Below, in pieces: positions 53,937 to 63,180 of a stretch of 64,000 nt of DNA. Both the position numbers and the translations under genes were made by a program. Location of the stretch: positions 1-64,000 of the forward strand of contig CALGVA010000016.1 of the NCBI GenBank assembly GCA_937920345.1. Direction: 5' to 3'. Source of the stretch: an uncultured Lachnospiraceae bacterium. Its GTDB lineage: Bacteria > Bacillota > Clostridia > Lachnospirales > Lachnospiraceae. The notes under the pieces were generated by a model. It did not search any database and was not told where the DNA came from. It was given only the letters and a program-made list of their open reading frames with translations. Every line of letters begins with the position of its first letter. Position 1 is the stretch's first letter.

Positions 53937-54468
53937 CTCCCGTCCTCATTACCAGTTCCGCCAGACTGCCTTCAAACAACACCTTTTTATCCGGATAGAG
54001 ATAGAAATCCTTCGGTGTCACCAGCGAAAAATGTTTATCAAAAATACCTATGCCGTTGTCGGCAAGCACCCTCGCAATATAAGAAGAGCAGGTATAATGA
54101 TTCTTCTGGTAAAACGGTCTGCCGCAAACAATGAACGGCAGGCCGATCACCGCATAATGATAATGCCAGCGCCGCCTGTAGTCGCTTTCCAGCTGTTTTT
54201 GGACCGCCGCCTTCTGTTCACTGCTGCACGTAAGCTCGCAGACCATATAGTCCGCCGTCGGAAAAGCACGCAGAATCTTCCTCTTGTCTTCCCTCTCAAA
54301 TCCCGCAGACAACGGAATCCGCGGGTTTCTTCTCCCGAAGCTGTACGCCTCTTCCAGACACGCATCCATGGAAAGCACCACATGTATATATTTCTGCCGC
54401 AGAAACCGCCTGATCAGGTAAGCGAACATACCCGGCGTATCCACCAGCGCAAGATAAATATGTGCCAT
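53872..54468 (-). CDS. Permuted papain-like (NlpC/P60-superfamily) cysteine peptidase
   Basis: A 198-residue protein of the YiiX/YaeF-like permuted type: the His comes first (H29 in YIHVVLSMD) and the Cys later (C127 in NHYTCSSYIA). Such enzymes act as amidases or peptidases, sometimes on peptidoglycan or lipids. There is no signal peptide. The ATG at 54468 (MAHIYLALVDTPG) begins the family-like sequence; the upstream frame runs through a palindromic repeat. The last 21 or so residues (from NSSAQDFALAAK) are encoded by the MITE end, so the natural C-terminus has been replaced. Probably cotranscribed with the GT2 gene upstream. Confidence 0.75.
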   Translation of the reverse strand: MAHIYLALVDTPGMFAYLIRRFLRQKYIHVVLSMDACLEEAYSFGRRNPRIPLSAGFEREDKRKILRAFPTADYMVCELTCSSEQKAAVQKQLESDYRRRWHYHYAVIGLPFIVCGRPFYQKNHYTCSSYIARVLADNGIGIFDKHFSLVTPKDFYLYPDKKVLFEGSLAELVMRTGGNSSAQDFALAAKSVKTYKFS

Positions 54469-54548
54469 AATCAACTCATCCCTTCTACATAAACTTAGAA
54501 CATAACTTAGTTGTACTTGGACTGCGTACTTTGCCACTCTATCGTATT

Positions 54549-54595
54549 TTTCGAGTTTGCGCAGCAAATCTCGCAATCGAACTTGTTCGATTTGT
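54549..54595. repeat. 42-bp palindromic repeat, copy A
   Basis: CGAGTTTGCG.AGCAAATCTCG followed by CAATCGAACTTGTTCGATTT forms two adjacent hairpins. It lies between the GT2 stop codon (54596) and the peptidase gene. A second copy with one mismatch is found in reverse at 62596-62635, and a shorter one at 62659-62680. Confidence 0.75.
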
Positions 54596-55666
54596 TCACT
54601 GGAACTGATAAATCTTGCGCGCAGCGCGGTAGCCGCCCTTGGTGAGCATCCCGCCAAGCCGCCCGGGCAGATAGGTAAGACCGCTCAGGGTCGTATATTT
54701 CAACCGGTAGTACAGCTTCGCGTTTTCCGCCTTAATATGATTCCAGAGCTGCCTGCGCTTGCCGTACGCCTCCCGCGAATCAATCAGCAGCAGATGAATG
54801 GAAGATATCGCCATCATAATGGAGATATTGCGGCACATATATTCCGCCAGCTTCGGGTATGTCTCCTTCACCTCTTTTAAGTCTACACACTCGGAAACGA
54901 TCTTCGTCACCTTAATTTGCTGGTCTATGCGGCTCATCAGCACTTTTTCATTGACAGACTGATCTCCCCGGCCGATGTAATAGTGATACAGATCAACGTC
55001 CATATAGTAGATATGTCTCACATACGGTAACGGTTTATAGGCAAAAATATTATCCACGTAAAAGGTATGCTCCGGCAGCACCACTTCCGCCCTGCGCAGC
55101 AGACCGGTCCGGAAGACCAGCGCATGCATGATCAGATACTGTGAAGTATGGAATCTGCCGATATCGTTCCAGTCGCATGTCTCCTCAACCGGAAAAATGT
55201 TTCTGTAATGTATGGCATGACTCGTGCCTTCATCCAGATGATCGTAGATATAATTGCACACAAACAGATCCGGAATACTGCTCACCATCCCCGCTTCCTT
55301 CAGCGTGCAGAATCTTCTGATCCTGTGCAGCAGCTTCATATAAGCATCCGCATCCAGCCAGTCGTCCGAATCCACCACCTTAAAGAATATGCCGCTTGCC
55401 AGCTCCAGACCTTTATTGACTCCTGAGCCGTGTCCGCCGTTCTCTTTATGCACTGCCCGGACGATATCCGGATAAAGCGCCTCGTACTGATCTGCGATCA
55501 CACCGGTTTCGTCCGTGGAACCGTCGTCTACAATGATAATCTCGACGTCCTCCCCGCCCGCAAGCAGCGAGTCGATACACCGCCGCATATAATCCTGCGA
55601 ATTGTAGCACGGAACCGTGAATGTAATGTATTTTGTGCCTTCGTTTTGTCCCTTCGTGTTCTGCAT
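54596..55666 (-). CDS. GT2 family glycosyltransferase
   Basis: A 356-residue GT2 enzyme: ITFTVPCYNS, IIVDDGSTDET, ENGGHGSGVNKG, KVVDSDDW (metal-binding), and a basic C-terminal part (GYRAARKIYQFQ) that may touch the membrane. The start ATG follows ACAGGAGG closely. It has its own transcription unit: two terminators lie upstream (55852-56019) and close the preceding genes. Likely adds one sugar to the lipid-linked glycan of this island. Confidence 0.9.
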   Translation of the reverse strand: MQNTKGQNEGTKYITFTVPCYNSQDYMRRCIDSLLAGGEDVEIIIVDDGSTDETGVIADQYEALYPDIVRAVHKENGGHGSGVNKGLELASGIFFKVVDSDDWLDADAYMKLLHRIRRFCTLKEAGMVSSIPDLFVCNYIYDHLDEGTSHAIHYRNIFPVEETCDWNDIGRFHTSQYLIMHALVFRTGLLRRAEVVLPEHTFYVDNIFAYKPLPYVRHIYYMDVDLYHYYIGRGDQSVNEKVLMSRIDQQIKVTKIVSECVDLKEVKETYPKLAEYMCRNISIMMAISSIHLLLIDSREAYGKRRQLWNHIKAENAKLYYRLKYTTLSGLTYLPGRLGGMLTKGGYRAARKIYQFQ

Positions 55667-55851
55667 GTTGTGACCTCCTGTGATTTCTTTTCCCCGATGT
55701 TCTCATATTCAGCATAGCATCCTGATCTTACGTCCTTATTACAGACAGATTACAGATATGTAAGATTACCATGTCGTTTACTATACCTATCATAACGAAT
55801 GAATCTATGGATTTTCTTCAACAAAATATTAAAGTATTCTTAAAAAAATAA

Positions 55852-55891
55852 ATCTGCCCTGCAGATTGCCTTTACGGGATCTGCCTGCAGA
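55852..55891 (-). terminator. Terminator, second of a tandem pair
   Basis: On the minus strand TCTGCAGGCAGAT pairs with ATCTGCAGGGCAGA and is followed by TTTATTTTTTT. The gap 55667-56053 holds this and the hairpin at 55979-56019; the rest is AT-rich leader of the GT2 gene, with no clear promoter I can name. Confidence 0.75.
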
Positions 55892-55978
55892 CCCGGACCG
55901 TAAGAATTTCCTGTACAATAAAGGACTCCGCCGCACTTAGAAAAGATTAATTTTTCAACAACATTTACACATAAAATT

Positions 55979-56019
55979 AAGGAAGTGTATTATTAGAATA
56001 ACTAATCACACACTTCCTT
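55979..56019 (-). terminator. Terminator after the polytopic membrane protein gene
   Basis: On the minus strand AAGGAAGTGT, a 21-bp loop and ACACTTCCTT followed by AATTTTAT, 35 bp after the stop codon. Confidence 0.75.
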
Positions 56020-56053
56020 CTTATGAAATACGTACCTGATTCCATTTTATCTT

Positions 56054-58000
56054 TTACCGCACAGCAATTTCATATCTTCCGTCTGATCTCTGTACCGCCT
56101 CCAGAACAACCGTCGGGTCAGATAAAACACGTTTTGACGAAACCTCCACCGGATCTTGATAATAACTGATATCATTGTCCGGAACAAACGTGATTCCGGC
56201 ACAAGTCAATTTTACCTTCAGATATTGCAGATAATACTGGTGATCCGATACCTCGCTCAGATCACGAATTTGAACGCTGTTTACGCCATTCAGTTCCTGC
56301 GTGTCAAACGCAAACACAGCAGCCATTTTCAGACCCGGTATCATATCGGAAGGATAGTTGCCGCGATAACCGATACAGGCCCAGTTTACTTTCATATCAT
56401 CAACCCGGTCCGCCACGATTTTGACATTGGAGAAAAGAAGAACCGCGGCGGCGCATAGCGCCAGTTTTCCCCCGACATCATGGCATTGTCTCAATTGCAA
56501 CATGGGAAAACATAAAAAAGTATACCAGTACGGCGATATATAATACAAAAGTTTGCCGCCGCTCCAGGATTTCCCACATACGCAAAACAGCAGCACCATC
56601 GTAATGCCTGCCAGACACATTACCCATAAAGTCCATGCCTCACCGTTCCATTTAGCAATAAGCGGCCGCACAAGACACCAAAAAATCAATCCGGCAACCA
56701 ATGCCATAACCCCCGTCAGGATTATTGCCGTCATGCCATAGTATCTATCATAGTTGACCGTCATATTATACAGCCCCGAAATAGACAATATATGGTTTAT
56801 CACCTTGCTGACCGGACCCGTAATCCTTCCTTCATCAATACCATGTCTTCCAAGCCACCATGCATTAAAATAACTTGCCCATGACTGCCGTTCATCGCTG
56901 ACAGATGAAGTGATTTGTGCATGTAAAAAATTGATAATTCTATAATTAACCAACACAAATAATGTGATTGACAATATCGGAATTCCCGCAAGGCGTACCA
57001 TGCACTTACCGTCAATTTTCTTTCTTTTCTTTATCAGCAAAAATATACCCGTTACCATATACAGCGCTCCGTGTACCAGTGCACTTTCCAGATAAAGCGC
57101 AAGCGACGCTGCTGCCAGTAAAACCATAAGCAGATATCGTCCTCTATCCTCCGGTCTTTTTGCTTCCCCGTCTGTAATTCCTGTGGCATACTGAAAAAAT
57201 ACCGCCGTCAAAGCCGTTAAAACAGCTATAGAAGAAACTTGAGATACTGCATCTATATCATATTGAATTTGTCCCCAAAAACCAATACAGTATAGAGCCG
57301 CCGCCACAACCCAGACTATATTCCGCCCTATGCAGTTTCCTTTCTCTTTTACCGTTACAACGCCAAACAGATAGACCAGTGAAATCATAATCATTGCCTG
57401 CACAAACATTCTGTACAGGTAAACTACCCAATAAATTTCCCCGTCAGGGTTCCCGCGAAGCACTGCAATCATCAGTCCGGCAGATGGTCTGTCCCTGACT
57501 GCCCATTGATATCCGCGCAGCAGCACATCACTGACCAGACCGATTTCTTCCTTGCTCCGGCTCTCGTACCATCCTATCGGATGCATAGACAGCGCCACCG
57601 TTTCCTCCACGTAAGTCTGCATATCAGTCGCGTTGCCACGATACACATAATACTGGTCTCTTCCGATCCATCCCGGTACCAGAATCAGCAGCCATAGAAG
57701 CAGCACGGCACATAAAGCACCCAGACTGTATCTGGTAATACTTCGCCGCCGGATTCCATCGACTAATGCGGCAGCTCCTAATATAAGCCATATAACCCGT
57801 ATTGCCTCCACGGGCATTCTGCACATAAAATAGAGAAAAGTTGACAGAAGCGTCATTTCAGAAAAGCCGATTACCAGAGAAAGAAGCTCGATGTGCCTGT
57901 TCTCGTTCTGCCCTCTCAAGAATAATCTATATCCTGTCCATTGGCCGATTACATAAATGACACCAATATACAATAACGCCATACCAAAATCTAATGCCAA
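56054..58000 (-). CDS. Polytopic membrane protein of unknown function
   Basis: A 648-residue protein with about twelve membrane helices and a soluble C-terminal part of about 100 residues. The layout resembles membrane glycosyltransferases of the GT-C type or DUF-family proteins in glycan islands, but no motif settles it. The start is probably the TTG at 58000: AGGAGG stands 9 bp upstream and overlaps the stop codon of the lipoprotein gene (TTATAAGGAGG), so translation of the two is linked. The in-frame ATG at 58060 would overlap that gene by 46 bp without a good ribosome binding site. Confidence 0.7.
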   Translation of the reverse strand: MALDFGMALLYIGVIYVIGQWTGYRLFLRGQNENRHIELLSLVIGFSEMTLLSTFLYFMCRMPVEAIRVIWLILGAAALVDGIRRRSITRYSLGALCAVLLLWLLILVPGWIGRDQYYVYRGNATDMQTYVEETVALSMHPIGWYESRSKEEIGLVSDVLLRGYQWAVRDRPSAGLMIAVLRGNPDGEIYWVVYLYRMFVQAMIMISLVYLFGVVTVKEKGNCIGRNIVWVVAAALYCIGFWGQIQYDIDAVSQVSSIAVLTALTAVFFQYATGITDGEAKRPEDRGRYLLMVLLAAASLALYLESALVHGALYMVTGIFLLIKKRKKIDGKCMVRLAGIPILSITLFVLVNYRIINFLHAQITSSVSDERQSWASYFNAWWLGRHGIDEGRITGPVSKVINHILSISGLYNMTVNYDRYYGMTAIILTGVMALVAGLIFWCLVRPLIAKWNGEAWTLWVMCLAGITMVLLFCVCGKSWSGGKLLYYISPYWYTFLCFPMLQLRQCHDVGGKLALCAAAVLLFSNVKIVADRVDDMKVNWACIGYRGNYPSDMIPGLKMAAVFAFDTQELNGVNSVQIRDLSEVSDHQYYLQYLKVKLTCAGITFVPDNDISYYQDPVEVSSKRVLSDPTVVLEAVQRSDGRYEIAVR

Positions 58001-58014
58001 TTTTTCTATCCTCC

Positions 58015-58983
58015 TTATAAAGTACTCTGTAAAGCATCCAGCGCTTTGTTTTTCACGCATTCCATACCGGCCGCCGTAAGATGTGTGCCGTCTGTCGTCA
58101 TTTCCTGCAGATTATCGATCTCAATACCGCAATTGTACAAATCAATTACAGCCGCACCCTTATTGTCCGCGATCACGCGGATCTGATTCGAGTAATCCCC
58201 GGCCGTCAGTCCCAGATGATTCTCGAACAGGATAAAGGGCTGGTCTGTTCCCCAGTCGCCCACCGGTGCCAGTGTACAGCAAAAGATCTGTGCGGTAGGA
58301 TAATAGCTTGCCAGTTTATCCAGGATCATACAATATGCATCTCCAAAATTCTCTATGCTGCCTTCTTCCACCAGTTTTGTCCCGTCATTATCGCCGATCG
58401 GTATGTCATTGAGCAGGTCATTTGTTCCCATATAGACAACGATCACATCCGGAAGCCTGCCCTGACTGCCTGCCAGAAAAGAAAGCCTTCCGTCGCTGCA
58501 GCCGGAACCCGGATCGTCAATGCTCAGCGAATCACCGATACAGGTACTGCCGGAGCTGGAATTGTTGGCGCACAGTTCCATGCCTGTCTCATCAATCAGG
58601 CTTTTCCACCAGGTTTGTGACACATCTGTCAGTTCTCCGTCTAAAGGATAAAACACGTTAAATCCCTCCGGAATCCAGCCGTCATACGTAGAAATACTGT
58701 CCCCCAGAATCGATATGCCGAGTCCCTCCAGCGACACCGTCTCCGCCTCTGCCAGGGCACTGTCTTCGCCGCTGTCGTCTGCCGTCACGACACCATCGTC
58801 CTGTGCGTGACTGTCCCCCGCTGCACTGTCGTCCTGCTCCGTGCTTTCGCCTGCTGCCACATTCCCGTCTGCCTTTGCGTTTTCCTCCGCTCCTGAACTG
58901 CCGCAGCCGCTTAATCCGGCACAAAGCAGCACAACACACGCCCCCATATATCCCAGTGCTTTGGCTCTTCCGTTTTTTCTCAT
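58015..58983 (-). CDS. SGNH/GDSL hydrolase lipoprotein
   Basis: A 322-residue exported lipoprotein. The signal peptide ends in a lipobox LSGC with Cys27; residues 28-85 are an Asp/Glu/Ala/Ser-rich linker. The hydrolase domain has GDSIS (S96), NSSSGST, the MGTND block and DGTHL with the catalytic Asp and His. It would act outside the membrane as an esterase or deacetylase, perhaps on the surface glycan. LspA, encoded at 8340, would process its signal peptide. Directly followed by the polytopic membrane protein gene. Confidence 0.88.
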   Translation of the reverse strand: MRKNGRAKALGYMGACVVLLCAGLSGCGSSGAEENAKADGNVAAGESTEQDDSAAGDSHAQDDGVVTADDSGEDSALAEAETVSLEGLGISILGDSISTYDGWIPEGFNVFYPLDGELTDVSQTWWKSLIDETGMELCANNSSSGSTCIGDSLSIDDPGSGCSDGRLSFLAGSQGRLPDVIVVYMGTNDLLNDIPIGDNDGTKLVEEGSIENFGDAYCMILDKLASYYPTAQIFCCTLAPVGDWGTDQPFILFENHLGLTAGDYSNQIRVIADNKGAAVIDLYNCGIEIDNLQEMTTDGTHLTAAGMECVKNKALDALQSTL

Positions 58984-59130
58984 AGCAGTTTACCACGTCC
59001 GGCCTTCGAATATAGCTGCCGGACTTTCCTCCTTACGAATACGAATCGCTTTCTCCATGCCATTTTCGTTCCGGATCCGCTGTCACATCCGGACACCGCG
59101 CCTGCTTCCCGGTCGGGCTGTCATGTGTGC

Positions 59131-60111
59131 TCATTTTCTGAACACAGACTGTCTCGCCCCGTGCAGCCGGTCATGATGTTTCAGCACATCATCCACCGCG
59201 TCCATGCGCAGTCCGGCATCTATGAAATCGCAGTTCTTACAGAAAGGATAGTTCTGTCTGCCGTCCCGGATCGCCTGCCGCAGCTTCTGATAAGGTACAC
59301 TGTTCCAGCCGTCCTTTAAAGATACCTTATTCAGATCTGCCAGATCAGTCACCTCGAAATTATCACAGCAGCAGATCCCCAGCTTGCCGTTCGGCGTGAT
59401 CCACATGTCCGTGTAGGGCATAAGACACGTCTCCTTAATGACCTTGTCCGTCGCCGGTTTATTCGGGGAACTGCCCGCGCGATTGCTCAACACTTCCTTC
59501 AGATAGCGGATCTGGATCAGGATGTCCACATCCCCAAATTCCTCCGGATGCGCCTTGACATAGTCGTGTATCACCTGAATATTGTCATGCATTTTCATGT
59601 TCAGGCAATAATTGTTAATGATCAGCTGATCCACATATGGCACGATCGACTTCACCTTATCCACATCCAGCAGCAGTCCGTTGGTGGACATGAAAATAAA
59701 CGCATCCGGAAGTTTCTCTCTGGCATACTTATGAAATTCAACGATTCGTTTATCCAGCCACGGCTCGTTATTGCCGTAAAGCGTCAGATGCCCTTTATAA
59801 TTCCAGTCATGAAGCTGGTCAATGATGGAATAATACATCTCGTCTGTCATCTTCATATAAGGACGCTTCTCTGCATGGATATTGGCGGTACAGAACTCGC
59901 ACGTACTGTTACAGCGGTTCACCGTCTCCAGGTTCACAACCACCGGATGGGGTGTCTTCTCCTGCGCATAGAAGTATTCTATATACTTTTTCTGCTGCTT
60001 CCTCCTTGCTATAAACTGCAGTTTCAGATAACTTTTACTCGCTAGTCTGGGCAGATACTTTCTGGCGTTCCAGCCAAGCACTCCCGCAAAATTGTGTACT
60101 CTGATAGACAT
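59131..60111 (-). CDS. Radical SAM protein with SPASM-like C-terminus
   Basis: A 326-residue iron-sulfur enzyme. C67-x3-C71-x2-C74 in RCNSTCEFC binds the 4Fe-4S cluster with SAM; the TIM-barrel segments LTLYGNNEPW and FIFMSTNG follow. The C-terminal quarter has GICCCDN and FCKNCD, a SPASM/twitch-like Cys set for another cluster. The start at 60111 (MSIRVH) has GGAG six bases upstream. In glycan islands such proteins may modify sugars or make a precursor; the substrate is unknown. It starts 33 bp after the membrane protein gene upstream. Confidence 0.85.
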   Translation of the reverse strand: MSIRVHNFAGVLGWNARKYLPRLASKSYLKLQFIARRKQQKKYIEYFYAQEKTPHPVVVNLETVNRCNSTCEFCTANIHAEKRPYMKMTDEMYYSIIDQLHDWNYKGHLTLYGNNEPWLDKRIVEFHKYAREKLPDAFIFMSTNGLLLDVDKVKSIVPYVDQLIINNYCLNMKMHDNIQVIHDYVKAHPEEFGDVDILIQIRYLKEVLSNRAGSSPNKPATDKVIKETCLMPYTDMWITPNGKLGICCCDNFEVTDLADLNKVSLKDGWNSVPYQKLRQAIRDGRQNYPFCKNCDFIDAGLRMDAVDDVLKHHDRLHGARQSVFRK

Positions 60112-60144
60112 GTTTTTCTCCATTTCTATTTTTATTTAGGTTTA

Positions 60145-61911
60145 TTACACCGCCTCATATACGTAAACCGTAATGCTCCCGTCCTGCGCCGTATAGCTTT
60201 CTATAAGCCGCAGCCCTGTTTCCTGCGCGTTGGTCAGTTCCAGTCTGGAGAAAATATACTTTCCCCCGAGCGCGCCAAAAGCCTGCGCATCCATATAAAT
60301 ATCATAATCTGTCGCATACGCCGTCTTCGTCGCGCTGACAATACTCAGATCCGTTCCGGAGTACAGATACGCACGCGCTCCCCAGTCATCATAGTAGATC
60401 CGGCTCTCCTCCACGCGCTCTAAGGCCGGCGCGATGATCTTACGGAAGTCTTCCTTGTACTGCTGGGAATAGAACCCCAGATAGCCGTCCAGTGTGGCGA
60501 TCCCGTTATACTCCAGCACTGCGGGGTGAAACCCGTAGGCCGCAGACCACTCTCCCTGATAGCCGATGTCCTTCTTGATCTCTTCAAAAAGCGTCTGCGC
60601 ATAGAACTGTTCATAGCTCAGCTCATCCACTTCTGTGCCGTGGAAGTGCTCGTAAGCTCTGTTGTAACATGTATGATACAGATCATTATACCGGTTCGGC
60701 GTCAGGATAACCGCCAGCACGGCAATACACACAATCATATTGGCGGCCCACATCTGCCACACGCCCGCATCATACAGACGCAGCAGCACCAGCAGAAGCG
60801 CCCCGTACCACAGAACCGGATTAAAGAAAATCGTCCGGTTAAACTGCCATCCTTCCAGCGGCGGAATCAGCCGTTCCACCAGTGACCGCAGCGGCTCGAA
60901 ATCATAGAGCCCGTATACTACGCTGTTAAACAGGATAAAAAGCATAAGAAAATTAAAAGGGTCGTGCAGGATCTTCTTTCCCTGTCTCCTGTACAGATAT
61001 CGTCCGTTGTTTACCACAAAATATACGACACAGACCGGCAGTACCACTCTGCCGTGTATATCGTCCGCATGAAATATCCCTTCCCGCCAGACCGTGCCGA
61101 TCTCCCGCACGATCTCCGGTATGGACAGACTCGCATTCACCATGGAGGAGCGGATCGTCACCTCGCCGCCAAACAGCATCTGCCCGAACAGCCGGTACTC
61201 ACACACCACATAGCCGAGCGCCAGCACAACGAGCGCCGCCATAAGCCGCCACGCCGGTTTCCGGTCCCGCACAGACAGCCAGACCACGGCAATCACCAGG
61301 TATCCTAATATAAAAAGACCGTGATAGGAGAAATAAGACACAAGCGGATAGCAGAATAACGCCGCATACCAGCCAATACCTGACCGTCTGTAGATCTTGA
61401 TCAACAAGTATATGCACAGCGGGATCGAGGCGAACGCAAACCCGAACGCCGGAAAAAACCATATAATCCCGTAGGCAAACCCTGTCATGTAGATTACCGG
61501 ACGGTAGTGCATGTACCGGTCTGGAAACAGTTCCGCCGCCAGCAGCCGGAACGAAAACATGCCCATCACGATCTTGCCCAGAATGCCGGTCACATACGCC
61601 GTGTAGGTTGGGAAAATCATGTACAGAAAGCTGTAGGCAGACAGCTCCGACGGCAGGTTGTCCCTGCTGACGCCACCCAGAAAGGGCACGTCCACGCCGT
61701 GTTTCCAAAAGGTTCCCGTATTCTTTAACATCTGGAACTGTGCCAGAAAAAGATCCATGTTATCATGGACACCGATATAACTGCGCTCGCCGTAACCGAA
61801 GAATACCCCCGCACTTAAAAGCAGGAATCCTGTGACCGGAAACAGGAACCAGTATTTTGTTATCCATATGAACCATTTCTGTGCAGCCAGTCTCTCCATC
61901 TGTTTTTTCAT
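60145..61911 (-). CDS. Polytopic membrane protein, DUF6044-like (YkoS-type)
   Basis: A 588-residue protein with about eleven membrane helices and an outside C-terminal domain of about 170 residues. The first outside loop has YIGVHDNMDLF, with acidic residues in the place used by GT-C glycosyltransferases, followed by LPSELSAYSFLY. I recognise it as similar to DUF6044 (Bacillus YkoS). It may move a sugar from a polyprenyl carrier on the outer face; this is inference. It lies between gtrA and the radical SAM gene in one direction. Confidence 0.7.
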   Translation of the reverse strand: MKKQMERLAAQKWFIWITKYWFLFPVTGFLLLSAGVFFGYGERSYIGVHDNMDLFLAQFQMLKNTGTFWKHGVDVPFLGGVSRDNLPSELSAYSFLYMIFPTYTAYVTGILGKIVMGMFSFRLLAAELFPDRYMHYRPVIYMTGFAYGIIWFFPAFGFAFASIPLCIYLLIKIYRRSGIGWYAALFCYPLVSYFSYHGLFILGYLVIAVVWLSVRDRKPAWRLMAALVVLALGYVVCEYRLFGQMLFGGEVTIRSSMVNASLSIPEIVREIGTVWREGIFHADDIHGRVVLPVCVVYFVVNNGRYLYRRQGKKILHDPFNFLMLFILFNSVVYGLYDFEPLRSLVERLIPPLEGWQFNRTIFFNPVLWYGALLLVLLRLYDAGVWQMWAANMIVCIAVLAVILTPNRYNDLYHTCYNRAYEHFHGTEVDELSYEQFYAQTLFEEIKKDIGYQGEWSAAYGFHPAVLEYNGIATLDGYLGFYSQQYKEDFRKIIAPALERVEESRIYYDDWGARAYLYSGTDLSIVSATKTAYATDYDIYMDAQAFGALGGKYIFSRLELTNAQETGLRLIESYTAQDGSITVYVYEAV

Positions 61912-62017
61912 ACATCAGTCTCAGCCTTTTTCATACTTTCCTCTATTCGTATCCTATCAGGCTGCAGCGGATTCCCGGTCTGTGCCTGAAAGCGTACATC
62001 TATCTCTACATCCGGCA

Positions 62018-62485
62018 TCACGCCTTATGCGAGTCCTCCGTCTTCTTCCCCTTTCGGAATACAAACAGTTTCTGCCCGAAAAAGTTCATCACAATAAAGA
62101 AACACATCCCGAACAGCATGGCAACATTATCCGTCAGCGCTTTCGAGTACGTTCCCTCTCCCAGAGACAAGAGGTAAGTCACAAACGGCTGTGCCACACT
62201 AAAAGCGGTCAGATAACACACGATGATATTGACCGCAAACCGCCACGGCAGCCATTTGTCTCTATTCTCCACCTTAAAGGTCACTTTTCCGTTCGCATGA
62301 TAGGAGAACACACTTCCGATAAAATAGGATATCCCGCTGGAAAGCCAGTAATTCATGTGAATGAGATTATAGAGCACCGCCATAATAATCCATCCCATCA
62401 GCGTATTGATCACGCCCACCATCCCGAAATGAATCACTTCCATGATAAAATCTTTGTATTTTAGATATAGAGATTTCATATTCAT
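62018..62485 (-). CDS. GtrA family membrane protein
   Basis: A 155-residue protein with four membrane helices and the GtrA pattern HFGMVGVINTLMGWIIM, SYFIGSVFSYHANGKVTF and FFGQKLFVFRKG. GtrA proteins are thought to flip polyprenyl-linked sugars for side-chain addition. The start at 62485 is chosen from three close ATGs because GGAAAGG lies seven bases before it; the upstream frame crosses palindromic repeats. With the two GT-C-like membrane proteins downstream it could form an outside glycan-decoration unit. Confidence 0.85.
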   Translation of the reverse strand: MNMKSLYLKYKDFIMEVIHFGMVGVINTLMGWIIMAVLYNLIHMNYWLSSGISYFIGSVFSYHANGKVTFKVENRDKWLPWRFAVNIIVCYLTAFSVAQPFVTYLLSLGEGTYSKALTDNVAMLFGMCFFIVMNFFGQKLFVFRKGKKTEDSHKA

Positions 62486-62595
62486 AACCATGCCTTTCCA
62501 TAGCCTGCGAATTTGGGCCGTAGGCACAAATTTGCATGTGAAAAAATATTTCTCACTTTTCTTTTCCTCATACCCAAAAAATGATACAATAATAA

Positions 62596-62635
62596 ATCGA
62601 ACAAGTTCGATTGCGAGATTTGCTTCGCAAACTCG
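62596..62635. repeat. 42-bp palindromic repeat, copy B (inverted relative to copy A)
   Basis: AAATCGAACAAGTTCGATTG followed by CGAGATTTGCTTCGCAAACTCG is the reverse complement of copy A at 54549-54595 with one change. A shorter third copy (ACGAGATTTGCCTCGCAAAC) follows at 62659-62680. Both lie between gtrA and the divergent VOC gene. Confidence 0.75.
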
Positions 62636-62697
62636 TATAACCGACAATCCTCATATAACGAGATTTGCCTCGCAAACATATTAAAAAAGGAGCGCCT

Positions 62698-63099
62698 ATG
62701 TCAGCATTAAGAGTACATCATATCGGATACCTGGTCAAAAAAATAGAAAAGGCAAAGCAGACTTTCGAGCTGCTCGGTTACCGCACAGAGCAGGACGTCG
62801 TCTATGACGATATCCGTAAAATAGACATCTGCTTCATGGTCATGGGAGACTGCCGCGTAGAGCTTGTCTCTCCGGTCTCGGAGGATTCCGTCGTCGCCGG
62901 ACTGATTCGCAAATACAAGAACAGCCCTTATCATATCTGTTACGAAACCGACAATTATGAAGCGGCATACGCTGAACTGACTGCCAATGGCTTCCTTGCC
63001 ATCGACACCCCGGCACCCGCACCCGCACTTGACGGACGCAAGGTCGTATTCCTCACAAGCGCTGCGGTCGGTATGATTGAACTGATTGTTCCCGCATAA
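62698..63099 (+). CDS. VOC (glyoxalase/bleomycin resistance fold) family protein
   Basis: A 133-residue protein with the two beta-alpha-beta-beta-beta units of the vicinal oxygen chelate fold. HHIGYLV at the start carries the first metal His, VELVSPV the first-half Glu, HICYETDN the second-half His, and GMIELIVP the final Glu, so a divalent metal site like that of methylmalonyl-CoA epimerase or glyoxalase is likely complete. The start follows AAAGGAGCGCCT. It is divergent from gtrA and convergent with the truncated membrane gene. The substrate is unknown. Confidence 0.85.
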   Translation: MSALRVHHIGYLVKKIEKAKQTFELLGYRTEQDVVYDDIRKIDICFMVMGDCRVELVSPVSEDSVVAGLIRKYKNSPYHICYETDNYEAAYAELTANGFLAIDTPAPAPALDGRKVVFLTSAAVGMIELIVPA

Positions 63100-63180
63100 C
63101 TGACTGCCGTGCGCTCTGTCCGTGCGCTATCTGCCGGTCCCCATTGCCGCTGCCGTACCGCTTCTGCAGTGCAGCGCCAA

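Noticed and set aside
54469..54657. N-terminal extension of the papain-like peptidase
   Set aside because: The extra 63 residues are encoded by the palindromic repeat copy A and show no family similarity.
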